From assembly GCA_009841165.1 (NCBI GenBank), contig VXMI01000177.1, forward strand, positions 1 through 38,008: a stretch of 38,008 nucleotides of DNA. The letters are read 5' to 3'. The notes under the pieces are model-generated. The model searched no databases, was not told the DNA's origin, and was given only the letters and a program-made list of their open reading frames with translations. The DNA comes from Gemmatimonadota bacterium (GTDB lineage: Bacteria > Gemmatimonadota > Gemmatimonadetes > Longimicrobiales > Gaopeijiaceae). This document shows, one piece after another, positions 26,438 to 34,583 of the stretch (within the stretch, counting starts at the first letter, position 1; each line of letters starts with the position of its first letter). The position numbers and the translations under genes are program-made.

Positions 26438-26917
26438 GTGCTCAGCAGGTTGATCCTTCTATTCGTCACCGTTCCGCTGGTGGAGCTGGCGATCCTGCTC
26501 CAGGTGGCGCAGTGGATCGGGCTGCTGCCCACGATCGCGCTGGTCGTCACCACCGGCATCGCGGGGGCGGCGCTCGCGCGCAACCAGGGGCTTCGGGCCT
26601 TCCTCTCCGTGCAGGAGGAACTGGCCGCGGGCCGGCTTCCCGGGCGATCGCTCCTCGACGGCCTGTCCATTCTCGTCGGCGGGGCGTTCCTGCTGACCCC
26701 CGGCATCCTCACCGATATCGCGGGGTTCAGCCTCCTGGTTCCCTTTTCCAGGCGCATGCTGCAGCGCGCCCTGCGCCGCACGCTCGAACGACGCGTGCGC
26801 GAGGGGAGCGTCGAGTTCAGGGTCTTCACTCCCGGGGGCGGTTCCAGCACGCGCCGGGGCGATGTCGGCACGCGGGAGGTGGGCACGCATCCGCCACGCT
26901 ACAGGGATCGCGAATGA
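26438..26917 (+). CDS. FxsA-family membrane protein
   Basis: A 159-residue protein of the FxsA family (suppressor of F-exclusion of phage T7 in E. coli). The first helix, RLILLFVTVPLVELAILLQVAQWIG, contains the conserved PLVEL motif. A second helix (LLPTIALVVTTGIAGAALAR) and LSILVGGAFLLTPGILTDIAGFSLLVPFSR follow, as in the family. The C-terminus is basic and cytoplasmic. The start is GTG 26438; expression could come from the divergent region shared with ispH (26336-26437). The biological role is poorly defined. Confidence 0.86.
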   Translation: MLSRLILLFVTVPLVELAILLQVAQWIGLLPTIALVVTTGIAGAALARNQGLRAFLSVQEELAAGRLPGRSLLDGLSILVGGAFLLTPGILTDIAGFSLLVPFSRRMLQRALRRTLERRVREGSVEFRVFTPGGGSSTRRGDVGTREVGTHPPRYRDRE

Positions 26918-26930
26918 ACCAGGGCCGCCC

Positions 26931-27995
26931 ATGAACCACGATATCTCCTTTCTCGAGCGTCTTCTTGACGCTCCCGGGCCGTCAGGCTTTGAAACCCGGC
27001 CGGCGGGCGTGTGGCGCGACGAGGCCGCTTCCTTCGCGAATGTGTGGTCCGACGTGGTCGGCAACAGCTACGCGGCGGTTCGGCGCGATGCGCGGCCGCT
27101 GGCGCTCATGGCGGGCCACATCGACGAAATCGGACTGCAGGTCACGCACGCCGACAAGTCCGGGCTGCTGTACTTTGCCGGGATCGGCGGATGGGACGCC
27201 CAGGTGCTCGTGGGCCAGCGCGTCCGGATTCTCGGCGCCAGGGGCGACGTCCCCGGCGTGATCGGGCGCAAGGCGATTCACCTCATGGAGCCGAAGGAGC
27301 GCGATGTGGCCGTGAAGGTGAAGAAGCTGTGGATCGATGTGGGCGCAGGGTCACGCGACGAGCTCGGGGAGCTGGGTGTGCGCGTCGGCGACCCCGCAGT
27401 GCTGGATGGGGGGATGGTGAGGCTGGCTGGCGACCGGGTCGCGAGCCGCGCGATCGACAACCGGGTTGGGGCGTTCGTGGTGCTGGAAGCGCTTCGCCTG
27501 CTGGCCGGGGGCGACGGCAGCGCCGGAGCGGTGGCCGTGGCGACCGCCCAGGAAGAGATCGGCTATTCCGGGGGTGGGGCGCGGACCAGCGCCTTCGATC
27601 TGTCGCCGGACGTTGCGCTGGTCGTGGACGTCACCCATGCCACCGATGTTCCCGGTGTCGAGAAGACTGAAGTGGGCGAGCATTCGCTCGGCGGCGGACC
27701 CGTTCTGACCCGCGGCTCGTCAACGCACCCCGCCGTCTTCGAACTCCTGGCCGAGACCGCCGAGTCGAACGACATCCCGTACTCGATCCAGGCTGCGCCG
27801 CTGCGGACCGCCACCGACGCGGACGGGATCCACCTCGCCCGGGGCGGCGTCCCCACCGGCCTCGTTTCGGTCCCGAACCGCTACATGCACTCGCCCTGCG
27901 AGATGGTCGCGACATCGGATCTCTTTCATGTGGCGCACCTGCTTGCGGCGTTCGTGGAACGGCTGGACGAGGGGGTCGACTTCGGGCGCCGATGA
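26931..27995 (+). CDS. M42 family glutamyl/deblocking aminopeptidase
   Basis: A 354-residue cytosolic co-catalytic metallopeptidase of the M42 family (PepA/TET/deblocking aminopeptidase group, also misnamed endoglucanase M). Ligands: H63 and D65 in AGHIDEIG, bridging D176 in AIDNRVG, the catalytic base and ligand E208/E209 in QEEIG, D233 in VDVTHATD, and a C-terminal histidine in YMHSPCE. Members usually form dodecameric shells that trim peptides to amino acids. The start is ATG 26931, 13 bases after the fxsA stop. It adds to the peptide-degrading content of the window. Confidence 0.9.
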   Translation: MNHDISFLERLLDAPGPSGFETRPAGVWRDEAASFANVWSDVVGNSYAAVRRDARPLALMAGHIDEIGLQVTHADKSGLLYFAGIGGWDAQVLVGQRVRILGARGDVPGVIGRKAIHLMEPKERDVAVKVKKLWIDVGAGSRDELGELGVRVGDPAVLDGGMVRLAGDRVASRAIDNRVGAFVVLEALRLLAGGDGSAGAVAVATAQEEIGYSGGGARTSAFDLSPDVALVVDVTHATDVPGVEKTEVGEHSLGGGPVLTRGSSTHPAVFELLAETAESNDIPYSIQAAPLRTATDADGIHLARGGVPTGLVSVPNRYMHSPCEMVATSDLFHVAHLLAAFVERLDEGVDFGRR

Positions 27996-28031
27996 CGTCC
28001 GCGGCCGTTCGGGGTGCGGGCAGGCTCTGCG

Positions 28032-28055
28032 TTGACCGCCTACCTTGCCTATACT
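28032..28055 (+). promoter_or_regulatory. Weak promoter-like boxes before the GAF-MBL-glc series
   Basis: TTGACC (28032-28037) and TATACT (28050-28055) occur in the 127-base gap before the GAF gene. Their 12-base spacing is too short for a standard sigma-70 promoter, so only the -10 may be used, or another sigma factor. Confidence 0.25.
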
Positions 28056-28122
28056 TAAGGGCTGGCCCTCGACCGCCCGCATTCCCTGATCCCTCAAATG
28101 CCGCCGGAAACAAGATCCCGAC

Positions 28123-28593
28123 ATGATCGATGCCCGCTACGTCGTCACCGAACTGCAGGAAATGAGAGAAGACGGACATCTCTCGGACGCCCTCCTTCGA
28201 TACGCTGTGCGCAGCCTCTACAAGTCCGACGAACGGTACAGCTGGGTGGGTGTCTACCTCCTCAGCGACGACAGGCTGGAACTCTGGCTTCACAACTACG
28301 TTGGCGCGCCCACCGAGCACGCCAGAATCCCGGTGGGCGAGGGGGTCTGCGGTACTGCCGTCGCGCACGGCGCCAACCAGAACGTGCCCGACGTGACGGA
28401 GTTTCCGGGGTATCTCGCCTGCAGCCCCTCGGTGAAATCGGAACTGGTGGTCCTGATCCGTGCGGGAGGCGAGATCTACGGCCAGTTCGACATCGATTCG
28501 AACGTTGCCGACGCGTTCACGGACCTGGACGAAGCGGCCATCCAGATGATCGCCGACAAGCTGGCCGAACAGCTCACCCGCGAGCGCCGCTGA
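28123..28593 (+). CDS. GAF domain protein, free methionine-R-sulfoxide reductase-like
   Basis: A 156-residue single GAF-domain protein resembling fRMsr (E. coli YebR/MsrC), which reduces free methionine-(R)-sulfoxide. Shared blocks are YSWVGVYLL, RIPVGEGVCGTAV, NVPDVTEFPGYLACSPSVKSELVVLI and GQFDIDS. Of the three cysteines of that family, C76 and C100 align with the second and third. The first is replaced by H66 (TEHARIP), from memory of the E. coli sequence. Activity may therefore use a different resolving route or be lost. The gene ends in TGA followed by C, and the same frame continues straight into the MBL-fold gene. Confidence 0.82.
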   Translation: MIDARYVVTELQEMREDGHLSDALLRYAVRSLYKSDERYSWVGVYLLSDDRLELWLHNYVGAPTEHARIPVGEGVCGTAVAHGANQNVPDVTEFPGYLACSPSVKSELVVLIRAGGEIYGQFDIDSNVADAFTDLDEAAIQMIADKLAEQLTRERR

Positions 28594-29316
28594 CTGGGCG
28601 TTCAGTCCTTTCTTGCGCCCAATCCCGGGCCGATCACGCTCACAGGCACCCGTAGCTACGTAGTCGGCGGAGAAACCGCGGCCATCATCGACCCGGGCCC
28701 GGCCATCGAGTCCCATCTGGCCCGGCTCGCCGACGCGGTGAACGCCGCGGCCAGGGTCGTCATCCTCCTTACCCACGCGCACGACGACCACACCGCGGGG
28801 GCGGCCGATCTGGCGCGCACCCTCGGTGCCGAAGTGTCGGGTCCGGGCGGACAACGCGCCATCGAAGACGGCGGGACCTTCTCCACCAGCGACGGAGAAC
28901 TGGTCGCCGTCTCCACGCCGGGCCACGCGCGCCGCCACTTCTGCTTCCACCTTCCGCGCACCGGAGAGGCCTTCGCAGGCGACCTGATCCTCGGCGAAGG
29001 CGACACCACCTGGGTGGGGGAATACCCCGGAGCCGTGGCCCAGTACCTCGCCTCGCTGGACCGGCTGGAAGCCCTCCGGCCCCGGGTCATCCATCCCGCC
29101 CACGGCCCGGACATCCTCGATCCGGCGGCCGCCATCGAGCGCTTTCGCCGCCACCGCCTGTCCCGCATCGAGATGGTCCGGAGCGCGCTCGACGCGGGCC
29201 ACACGGATTCCGCCGCCATCACGCGGCACGTCTACGGCGCCCTCCCGCGGGAGGTGCGGGCGATGGCCCTCGCGAGCGTCGAGGCCATTCTGGACTACCT
29301 CTCCGGCGCCGAATAG
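28594..29316 (+). CDS. Metallo-beta-lactamase-fold hydrolase (LACTB2-like), no canonical start
   Basis: A metal-dependent hydrolase domain with THAHDDHTAGA (the HxHxDH motif), STPGHARRHFCFHL, AFAGDLILG and HPAHGP, plus a C-terminal helical domain as in LACTB2-type proteins. The conserved first strands, APNPGPITLTGTRSYVVGG (28615-28668), lie upstream of the first usable codon, GTG 28738. Between the preceding TGA (28591-28593) and that motif there is no ATG, GTG or TTG, only CTG at 28594. I place the start at this CTG (240 residues). Readthrough of the TGA from the in-frame GAF gene would give a fusion of 397 residues. If GTG 28738 were used, the fold would lack its first strands. Confidence 0.72.
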   Translation: MGVQSFLAPNPGPITLTGTRSYVVGGETAAIIDPGPAIESHLARLADAVNAAARVVILLTHAHDDHTAGAADLARTLGAEVSGPGGQRAIEDGGTFSTSDGELVAVSTPGHARRHFCFHLPRTGEAFAGDLILGEGDTTWVGEYPGAVAQYLASLDRLEALRPRVIHPAHGPDILDPAAAIERFRRHRLSRIEMVRSALDAGHTDSAAITRHVYGALPREVRAMALASVEAILDYLSGAE

Positions 29317-29326
29317 CTTGACCCGC

Positions 29327-30784
29327 ATGATACCGGGACGTCTAACGAAGGAACTGGCGCGGATATGCGGGCGCGATCACGTCATCGTCGACCGCGACCG
29401 GCTCCTCGTCTACGAATCCGACGCGCTGACCGCGTACCGGCACCGGCCGGGCGCCGTGGTCCTCCCGCGCACGACCGAAGAGGTACGCCGCACCGTCCAG
29501 GCCGTGGTGCGGCACGGGCTCCCCATCGTGCCGCGCGGCGCCGGCACCGGGCTCTCGGGCGGCGCGGTCGCGCTCAACGGCGCCGTCGTCATCGGCACCG
29601 CGCGCATGAACCGCATCCTGGCCATCGACGCCCCGAACCGCCGCGCCGTGCTTCAACCGGGCGTCATCAACGCCGAGCTGTCGGCCGCGGCTGCCGTCCA
29701 CGGCCTCTACTACGCCCCCGATCCCTCCTCCCAGACCGCCTGCACCATCGGCGGCAACGTGGCGGAGAACTCCGGCGGCCCACACTGCCTCAAGTACGGG
29801 GTCACTTCGCGCTACGTCACCGGGTTGACCGTGGTCCTTGCCGACGGCTCCGTGGTGAAGGTGGGGGGCCACGGACGCGAGGCGCCGGGCTACGACCTGG
29901 TCGGCCTGTTCGTGGGCTCGGAGGGGTGTTTCGGCATCGCCACCGAGATCGAGGTCGGCCTGTTGCCGGTCCCGGAGGGCGTCCGCACCCTGCTCGGCAT
30001 CTTCGATCGAATCGAGGATTCGGGACGTGCCGTGTCCGACATCATCAGCGCCGGCCTGCTCCCGGCCGCGATGGAGATCATCGACGGGCCCACGATCCGC
30101 GCCGTCGAGGACAGCGTCTTCGCCGCGGGCTACCCCACCGATGCCGAGGCCGCGCTCGTGATCGAGTTCGACGGCCTCGAGGCGGGTCTCGACCACGAGG
30201 CCGAGCGGGCCACCCGCTTCTGTTTCCGTGCCGGCGCGCGCGAGGTGCGAAGCGCCCGCGACGAAGAGGAGCGCCTCGCGCTGTGGAAGGGACGCAAGAA
30301 GGCGTTCGGCGCCATGGGACGGATTGCCCCCGACCTCCTGGTCCAGGACGCCACCGTTCCCCGCACGACGCTCCCCGCGATCCTCAAGGGCATCTCGGAG
30401 ATCGGGAATCGCTACAACCTGATCGTCGCGAACGTCTTCCACGCCGGCGACGGCAACCTTCATCCCAACATCCTCTTCGACCGCCGCGACCTGGACGAAC
30501 TGGAACGCGTCGAGCACGCCTCGAAGGAGATCATGCAGCTGTGCGTCGACGCCGGCGGCACGATCACCGGCGAGCACGGGGTCGGGCTCGACAAGAAGCA
30601 TCACATGCCGCTCATCTACGGCCCCGACGAACTCGACACCATGTGGGGGATCCGCCGCGTCTTCGACCCGGGGGCCGTGATGAACCCCGGCAAGGTCCTG
30701 CCCGAAGAGACCGAACCGTCGCCCGCGAACCCGCGTCGGGAACCCGCGCCCGGCGAGCTGGTCGGCGCACCGGCGCCGGCATGA
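29327..30784 (+). CDS. glcD: FAD-linked oxidase, glycolate/D-lactate oxidase subunit GlcD-like
   Basis: A 485-residue flavoprotein of the GlcD/D-2-hydroxyacid dehydrogenase family. The PCMH-type FAD-binding domain has VPRGAGTGLSGGAVALNGAVV and CTIGGNVAENSGGPHCLKYGVTSRYV. The C-terminal oxidase domain has NVFHAGDGNLHPNI and GGTITGEHGVGLDKK. It would oxidise glycolate, D-lactate or another 2-hydroxyacid at the membrane together with GlcE and GlcF. ATG 29327 is preferred; TTG 29318 would add MTR. The stop overlaps the glcE start (ATGA, 30781-30784). Confidence 0.9.
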   Translation: MIPGRLTKELARICGRDHVIVDRDRLLVYESDALTAYRHRPGAVVLPRTTEEVRRTVQAVVRHGLPIVPRGAGTGLSGGAVALNGAVVIGTARMNRILAIDAPNRRAVLQPGVINAELSAAAAVHGLYYAPDPSSQTACTIGGNVAENSGGPHCLKYGVTSRYVTGLTVVLADGSVVKVGGHGREAPGYDLVGLFVGSEGCFGIATEIEVGLLPVPEGVRTLLGIFDRIEDSGRAVSDIISAGLLPAAMEIIDGPTIRAVEDSVFAAGYPTDAEAALVIEFDGLEAGLDHEAERATRFCFRAGAREVRSARDEEERLALWKGRKKAFGAMGRIAPDLLVQDATVPRTTLPAILKGISEIGNRYNLIVANVFHAGDGNLHPNILFDRRDLDELERVEHASKEIMQLCVDAGGTITGEHGVGLDKKHHMPLIYGPDELDTMWGIRRVFDPGAVMNPGKVLPEETEPSPANPRREPAPGELVGAPAPA

Positions 30785-31971
30785 ACAAAGAGGCGCTCAC
30801 CCCGGAGTCCACCGCAGAGACACGGGAGATCGTGCTGGCCGCCCGCGAGGCCGGATCCCGCCTGCTCCCCGCGGGCCGCCGGACGTGGCCGCGCGCCGGC
30901 GGGTGGACGCGAGACGGCGGCACACCCGTCTCGACATCGCAACTGGACACCGTCCACCACTACGAACCCGCCGATCTGACCCTCACCGCCGGCGCCGGCA
31001 TCGGCCTGGACCGCCTCGCCCGGATCGTCGGACCCAACCGGCAATGGCTGCCCTTCGACGCGCCGGGAAGCAGCGCCGGAACGCTCGGAGCGGCGGTCGC
31101 GTCGGGGACCTCGGGACCGCTGCGGACCCGCTACGGCGCCACCCGCGACAACGTGCTCGGCCTCGAGGTGGTCACGGGCGACGGCCGCACGCTTCGTATC
31201 GGCGGCCGCGTCGTCAAGAACGTCGCCGGATACGACCTCGTGCGCCTCTTCACCGGCAGCCGCGGCAGTCTGGGCATCATCACCCGCGTGTCGGTTCGCC
31301 TCTTCCCGATCCCCGAGGCCGACGAGACTCTCCTCTTCTCGGGCGGGCCGGCCGAGGCCGTGTCGATGGCCCGCACCGTGTGCACGAGCGAGGTTCCGGT
31401 CGCGGCGGCGGAGTTGGTGGAGGGAGAAGAGGTCGGCGCCGACCGCGCCATGGTGCTGGCCGTGCGTCTTCTCGGCGGTCCTCGCGAGGTGGAGGAGAGC
31501 CGCAGGCGCATCTGCGCGGCGCTGGGCACCGATCCCTGGCGCGCGCTTCACGACGGCGAAAGCCGCCGCTTCCACGCGGCCCGCATCGGGTGGGAGGAGG
31601 GGGCCTCCGTCGTCGCGCGGCTGGCCGCCCTCCCCGACCGGATCGACGCGGCGCTGGCGGCGGCGCGGGCCTGCGCAACCCGGGCAAACGGCGCCCAGGG
31701 CAGCGCCGCGATCACCGCCGACGCGCTCCAGGGCCTCGTGCGCGTCAGGGCATCCCTTCCGGATTCCGACTCGACGCGCCTGGCGGAGACCCTGGCCACG
31801 GCGCGCCGCGAAACGGAAGCCCTGGGCGGCTCCCTCACCTTGAGCCACGCGCCGCCGGAGGTTGCGGCCCGCGTGGGATGGACGGGCTCCGGGCCAGAGA
31901 CGGCCGCACTCACCGACCGGATCAAGGCGCTTTTCGACCCCGATTCCGTGCTGGCCCCCCGGTGTCCGTGA
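30781..31971 (+). CDS. glcE: FAD-binding oxidase subunit GlcE-like
   Basis: A 396-residue second FAD-binding protein of the glycolate oxidase complex. It is shorter than GlcD, as is typical. The FAD domain shows TLTAGAGIGLDRLARI, GTLGAAVASGTSGPLRTRYGATRDNVLG and the GlcE hallmark GGRVVKNVAGYDLVRLFTGSRGSLG written across 31201-31275. The C-terminus ends with FDPDSVLAP, as in the family. It overlaps glcD and glcF by four bases each, so the three subunits are translationally coupled. Confidence 0.9.
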   Translation: MNKEALTPESTAETREIVLAAREAGSRLLPAGRRTWPRAGGWTRDGGTPVSTSQLDTVHHYEPADLTLTAGAGIGLDRLARIVGPNRQWLPFDAPGSSAGTLGAAVASGTSGPLRTRYGATRDNVLGLEVVTGDGRTLRIGGRVVKNVAGYDLVRLFTGSRGSLGIITRVSVRLFPIPEADETLLFSGGPAEAVSMARTVCTSEVPVAAAELVEGEEVGADRAMVLAVRLLGGPREVEESRRRICAALGTDPWRALHDGESRRFHAARIGWEEGASVVARLAALPDRIDAALAAARACATRANGAQGSAAITADALQGLVRVRASLPDSDSTRLAETLATARRETEALGGSLTLSHAPPEVAARVGWTGSGPETAALTDRIKALFDPDSVLAPRCP

Positions 31972-33308
31972 GCGCCGCGGCCGACTCCCTGGCCCACGCG
32001 GTCAAGGAACAGGAGGAAGGCCTCCTCAACTGCGTGCACTGCGGTTTCTGCCTCCCCGCCTGTCCCACCTACAGGCGCCTGGGCGACGAGGCCGACTCGC
32101 CGCGCGGCCGTCTGCACCTGATGCGCGCCGTCGTGGAAGGGCGGCTCGACCCCGGGGCGGAGGCCTTTCAGACGCACATCGGGCGCTGCCTGGGCTGCCG
32201 GGCCTGCGAGCCTGTCTGCCCCTCGGGGGTCGAGTACGGCAACCTGCTGGAGCTAGCTCGTCACGTGGGCGGTGAGGCGAGGCGTCCCTCCCTGGTGACG
32301 CGGCTTCTGCTGCGGGTTTTCGGCACGGAGTGGCTCGCCCGCCCGGCCATGTTCGCGGGCCGGGCCGCGCGCGCAACCGGCATCCCGGCGCTGGTGACGC
32401 GCCTGCTCGCCGGCAGCGCGCCCCCGCGGGGGCCACGCCTCGGGCTGGCCATGCTGGCCGCCTCGGGCCCCATGCGCGGACTGCACGCCGCGCCCGCCGG
32501 TTCCGGCTCCCCTCGCCCCGGCGCCCGCGTGCGGGCCACCGTCGGCCTCCTGACCGGGTGCGTCCAGGCCGGCCTCTTCTCCCGCGTCAACCAGGCAACC
32601 GCGCGGGTTCTGGAGGCCAACGGATACCAGGTCGTACCCGTCGAGGCCCAGGGATGCTGCGGCGCCCTGCACGCCCACGCGGGCGATCTGGAGGCTGCGC
32701 GGGCAATGGCACGGCGCAACGTCGAGGCCTTCGAGGCGGCCGGCGTCGACTATCTGGCCATGAACGCCTCGGGGTGCGGCGCGGCGATGGCCGAGTACGG
32801 CTCGCTCCTCTCCCACGACCCGGCAATGCGCGACCGAGCGGCGGCGATCGCCGGGCGGGTCAGGGACGTCTCGGAGCTCCTGGCGGCTTGCGGGCCCGTG
32901 CGCGGGAGCGCGGTGCGAATGAAGGTGACCTGGGACGCACCCTGCCACCTGGTGCACGCCCAGCGCGTGAGCGGCCCGCCGCAGGCGGTGCTGGACGCGG
33001 TGCCGGAGCTCGATGTTCTGCCGCTCGCGGGAGCCACCGAGTGTTGTGGCGGCGCGGGGATCTACGGCCTTACCCACCCTCATCTGGGCGGATGGATCGG
33101 TGGCGACAAGGTGCGCAGCGTGCTGGAGAGCGGCGCTGACATCCTGGTTACCGGCAACCCGGGGTGCATGATGCAGATCGGCGCCGGGCTCCGCCTGGCC
33201 GGCAGCGAAGTGCCCGTGTTGCACCTGGTGGAACTGCTGGACGAGAGCTATCGGCGCGCGGGGTTTTACGCCGGCGGGACGGACCACGGCAACGGGAGTC
33301 GTCCGTGA
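31968..33308 (+). CDS. glcF: Iron-sulfur subunit GlcF-like
   Basis: A 446-residue electron-transfer subunit. Two [4Fe-4S] motifs lie near the N-terminus: C22/C25/C28/C32 (CVHCGFCLPACP) and C74/C77/C80/C84 (CLGCRACEPVCP). Two CCG (DUF224) domains follow, marked by GCCGALHAHAGD and ECCGGAGIYG. This is the standard GlcF layout, passing electrons from the flavin subunits to the quinone pool. GTG 31968 overlaps the glcE stop (GTGA); GTG 31962 is a close alternative. The stop overlaps the start of the next M20 gene. Confidence 0.9.
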   Translation: MSAAADSLAHAVKEQEEGLLNCVHCGFCLPACPTYRRLGDEADSPRGRLHLMRAVVEGRLDPGAEAFQTHIGRCLGCRACEPVCPSGVEYGNLLELARHVGGEARRPSLVTRLLLRVFGTEWLARPAMFAGRAARATGIPALVTRLLAGSAPPRGPRLGLAMLAASGPMRGLHAAPAGSGSPRPGARVRATVGLLTGCVQAGLFSRVNQATARVLEANGYQVVPVEAQGCCGALHAHAGDLEAARAMARRNVEAFEAAGVDYLAMNASGCGAAMAEYGSLLSHDPAMRDRAAAIAGRVRDVSELLAACGPVRGSAVRMKVTWDAPCHLVHAQRVSGPPQAVLDAVPELDVLPLAGATECCGGAGIYGLTHPHLGGWIGGDKVRSVLESGADILVTGNPGCMMQIGAGLRLAGSEVPVLHLVELLDESYRRAGFYAGGTDHGNGSRP

Positions 33309-34453
33309 AACCGCTTGCCGTGACGATCGACGTGGCGGAGCGGCGAGCGGCCGAGTTCATGGAGTTGCTGCGCGCCCTGGTCACGACGGAGTCTCCGACC
33401 GGCGACGAAACCGCGAACCTGAACGTTGCCGGAATCCTCGAGGAGGCCATCGCCCGGGCCGGGGGCATCGTGGAGCGCGTTCCCGCACCCGGGCTGGGGG
33501 TCCATCTCGTGGGGCGGTTCCGCGGAGCCCGGAACAACGGTCGGCCGCCCCTGCTGGTGGTTGGGCACATGGACACCGTGCACCCGATCGGGACGTTGAA
33601 GCGGCTTCCCTTCGCCGCCAGGGAAGGGCGCCTCTACGGGCCGGGAATCTATGACATGAAGAGCGGGGTCACGACCGCGCTCGTCGCGCTCCAGACGCTG
33701 GCGGACACGAACGGCGGCCCCGGCTCGGATGTCTCGCTGCTGATCACCTGCGACGAGGAATGGGGCTCGCCCGCGTCGCGGGAGCTGATCGAGGCCGAAG
33801 CCCGGAAGTCGCGCGCGGCGCTGGTGGTGGAGCCGTCAGTGCCCGGAGGCGGCGTAAAGAGCCGGCGCAAGGGAGTGAGTGCCTACGTTGTTCATGTGGC
33901 GGGAAAGGCTGCACACGCCGGGATCGAACCGGAGGCGGGCGCCAGCGCGGTTCACGAAATCGCGCGTCAGATCTGCCGGATTTGCGATCTGGCCGATACT
34001 TCCGCGGGCACGACCATAAGCGTGGGCGTCGTCTCGGGAGGCACGGCCGAAAACGTGGTTGCCGATGCCGCAAGGTGTACAATCGATGTCCGTTTCTGGA
34101 CGGCCGACGAGGCCGAAAGGGTTGACGCCGCCTTACGAAGAGCGAGTGCATTTGACCAGCGTTGCACCTTGAGACTCGAGGGGGGCATCAATAGAGGTCC
34201 ACTCGAAAAGACGCCGGAGTCTGCCGGGCTTCTTCGACGGGCCCGCGAGTTTGCGGCCGAACTGGGATTCGAACTCGGCGATGGCAAGACCGGCGGCGGC
34301 AGCGACGGCAACATCACTTCGGCGGTCGGCTGCCCCACACTCGATGGTCTTGGCCCGGATGGCGGGGGCGCGCATACGCTCGAAGAGCACATTGTCGAAC
34401 TCGACATTCCCCGCCGGATCGCCCTGATGGCGGCCCTGTTGGAAAGGTTGTAG
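33305..34453 (+). CDS. M20 family glutamate carboxypeptidase-like (CPG2-type)
   Basis: A 382-residue two-zinc exopeptidase resembling carboxypeptidase G2. Ligands: H88 and D90 in VGHMDTVHP, D117 in GIYDMKSG, catalytic E151 with E152 in CDEEWGS, E176 in VEPS, and H357 in GAHTLEEHI. GKAAHAGIEPEAGASAV is the dimerisation-domain motif of this subgroup. There is no signal peptide, so it acts in the cytoplasm. The start is GTG 33305, overlapping glcF by four bases (GTGA). Co-translation with GlcDEF suggests that a product, such as a released amino acid or acyl group, is used alongside 2-hydroxyacids; this link is inference. Confidence 0.87.
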   Translation: MKPLAVTIDVAERRAAEFMELLRALVTTESPTGDETANLNVAGILEEAIARAGGIVERVPAPGLGVHLVGRFRGARNNGRPPLLVVGHMDTVHPIGTLKRLPFAAREGRLYGPGIYDMKSGVTTALVALQTLADTNGGPGSDVSLLITCDEEWGSPASRELIEAEARKSRAALVVEPSVPGGGVKSRRKGVSAYVVHVAGKAAHAGIEPEAGASAVHEIARQICRICDLADTSAGTTISVGVVSGGTAENVVADAARCTIDVRFWTADEAERVDAALRRASAFDQRCTLRLEGGINRGPLEKTPESAGLLRRAREFAAELGFELGDGKTGGGSDGNITSAVGCPTLDGLGPDGGGAHTLEEHIVELDIPRRIALMAALLERL

Positions 34454-34486
34454 GCGTTTGACTTGTGCGTCCTGGACATCTGCAGG

Positions 34487-34515
34487 TTGTGCCGACCCGG
34501 TCCGGGACATATCTT
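34487..34515 (+). promoter_or_regulatory. Candidate sigma-70 promoter before the small wHTH-like gene
   Basis: TTGTGC (34487-34492) and TATCTT (34510-34515) are separated by 17 bases, giving a start near 34522 and a 60-base leader before the ATG at 34584. Each box matches consensus only partly. The 130-base gap after the glcDEF-M20 series supports a separate transcript. Confidence 0.38.
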
Positions 34516-34583
34516 GCGACTCCGACCAACCCGTTCCCGCCAACGTGCGGGTCTTTTCAAACCGATCCCGGAGAACCCCCTAG

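Noticed and set aside
28738-29316. MBL-fold gene starting at GTG 28738
   Set aside because: That start would discard the conserved NPGPITLTGT strand region encoded upstream in the same frame.
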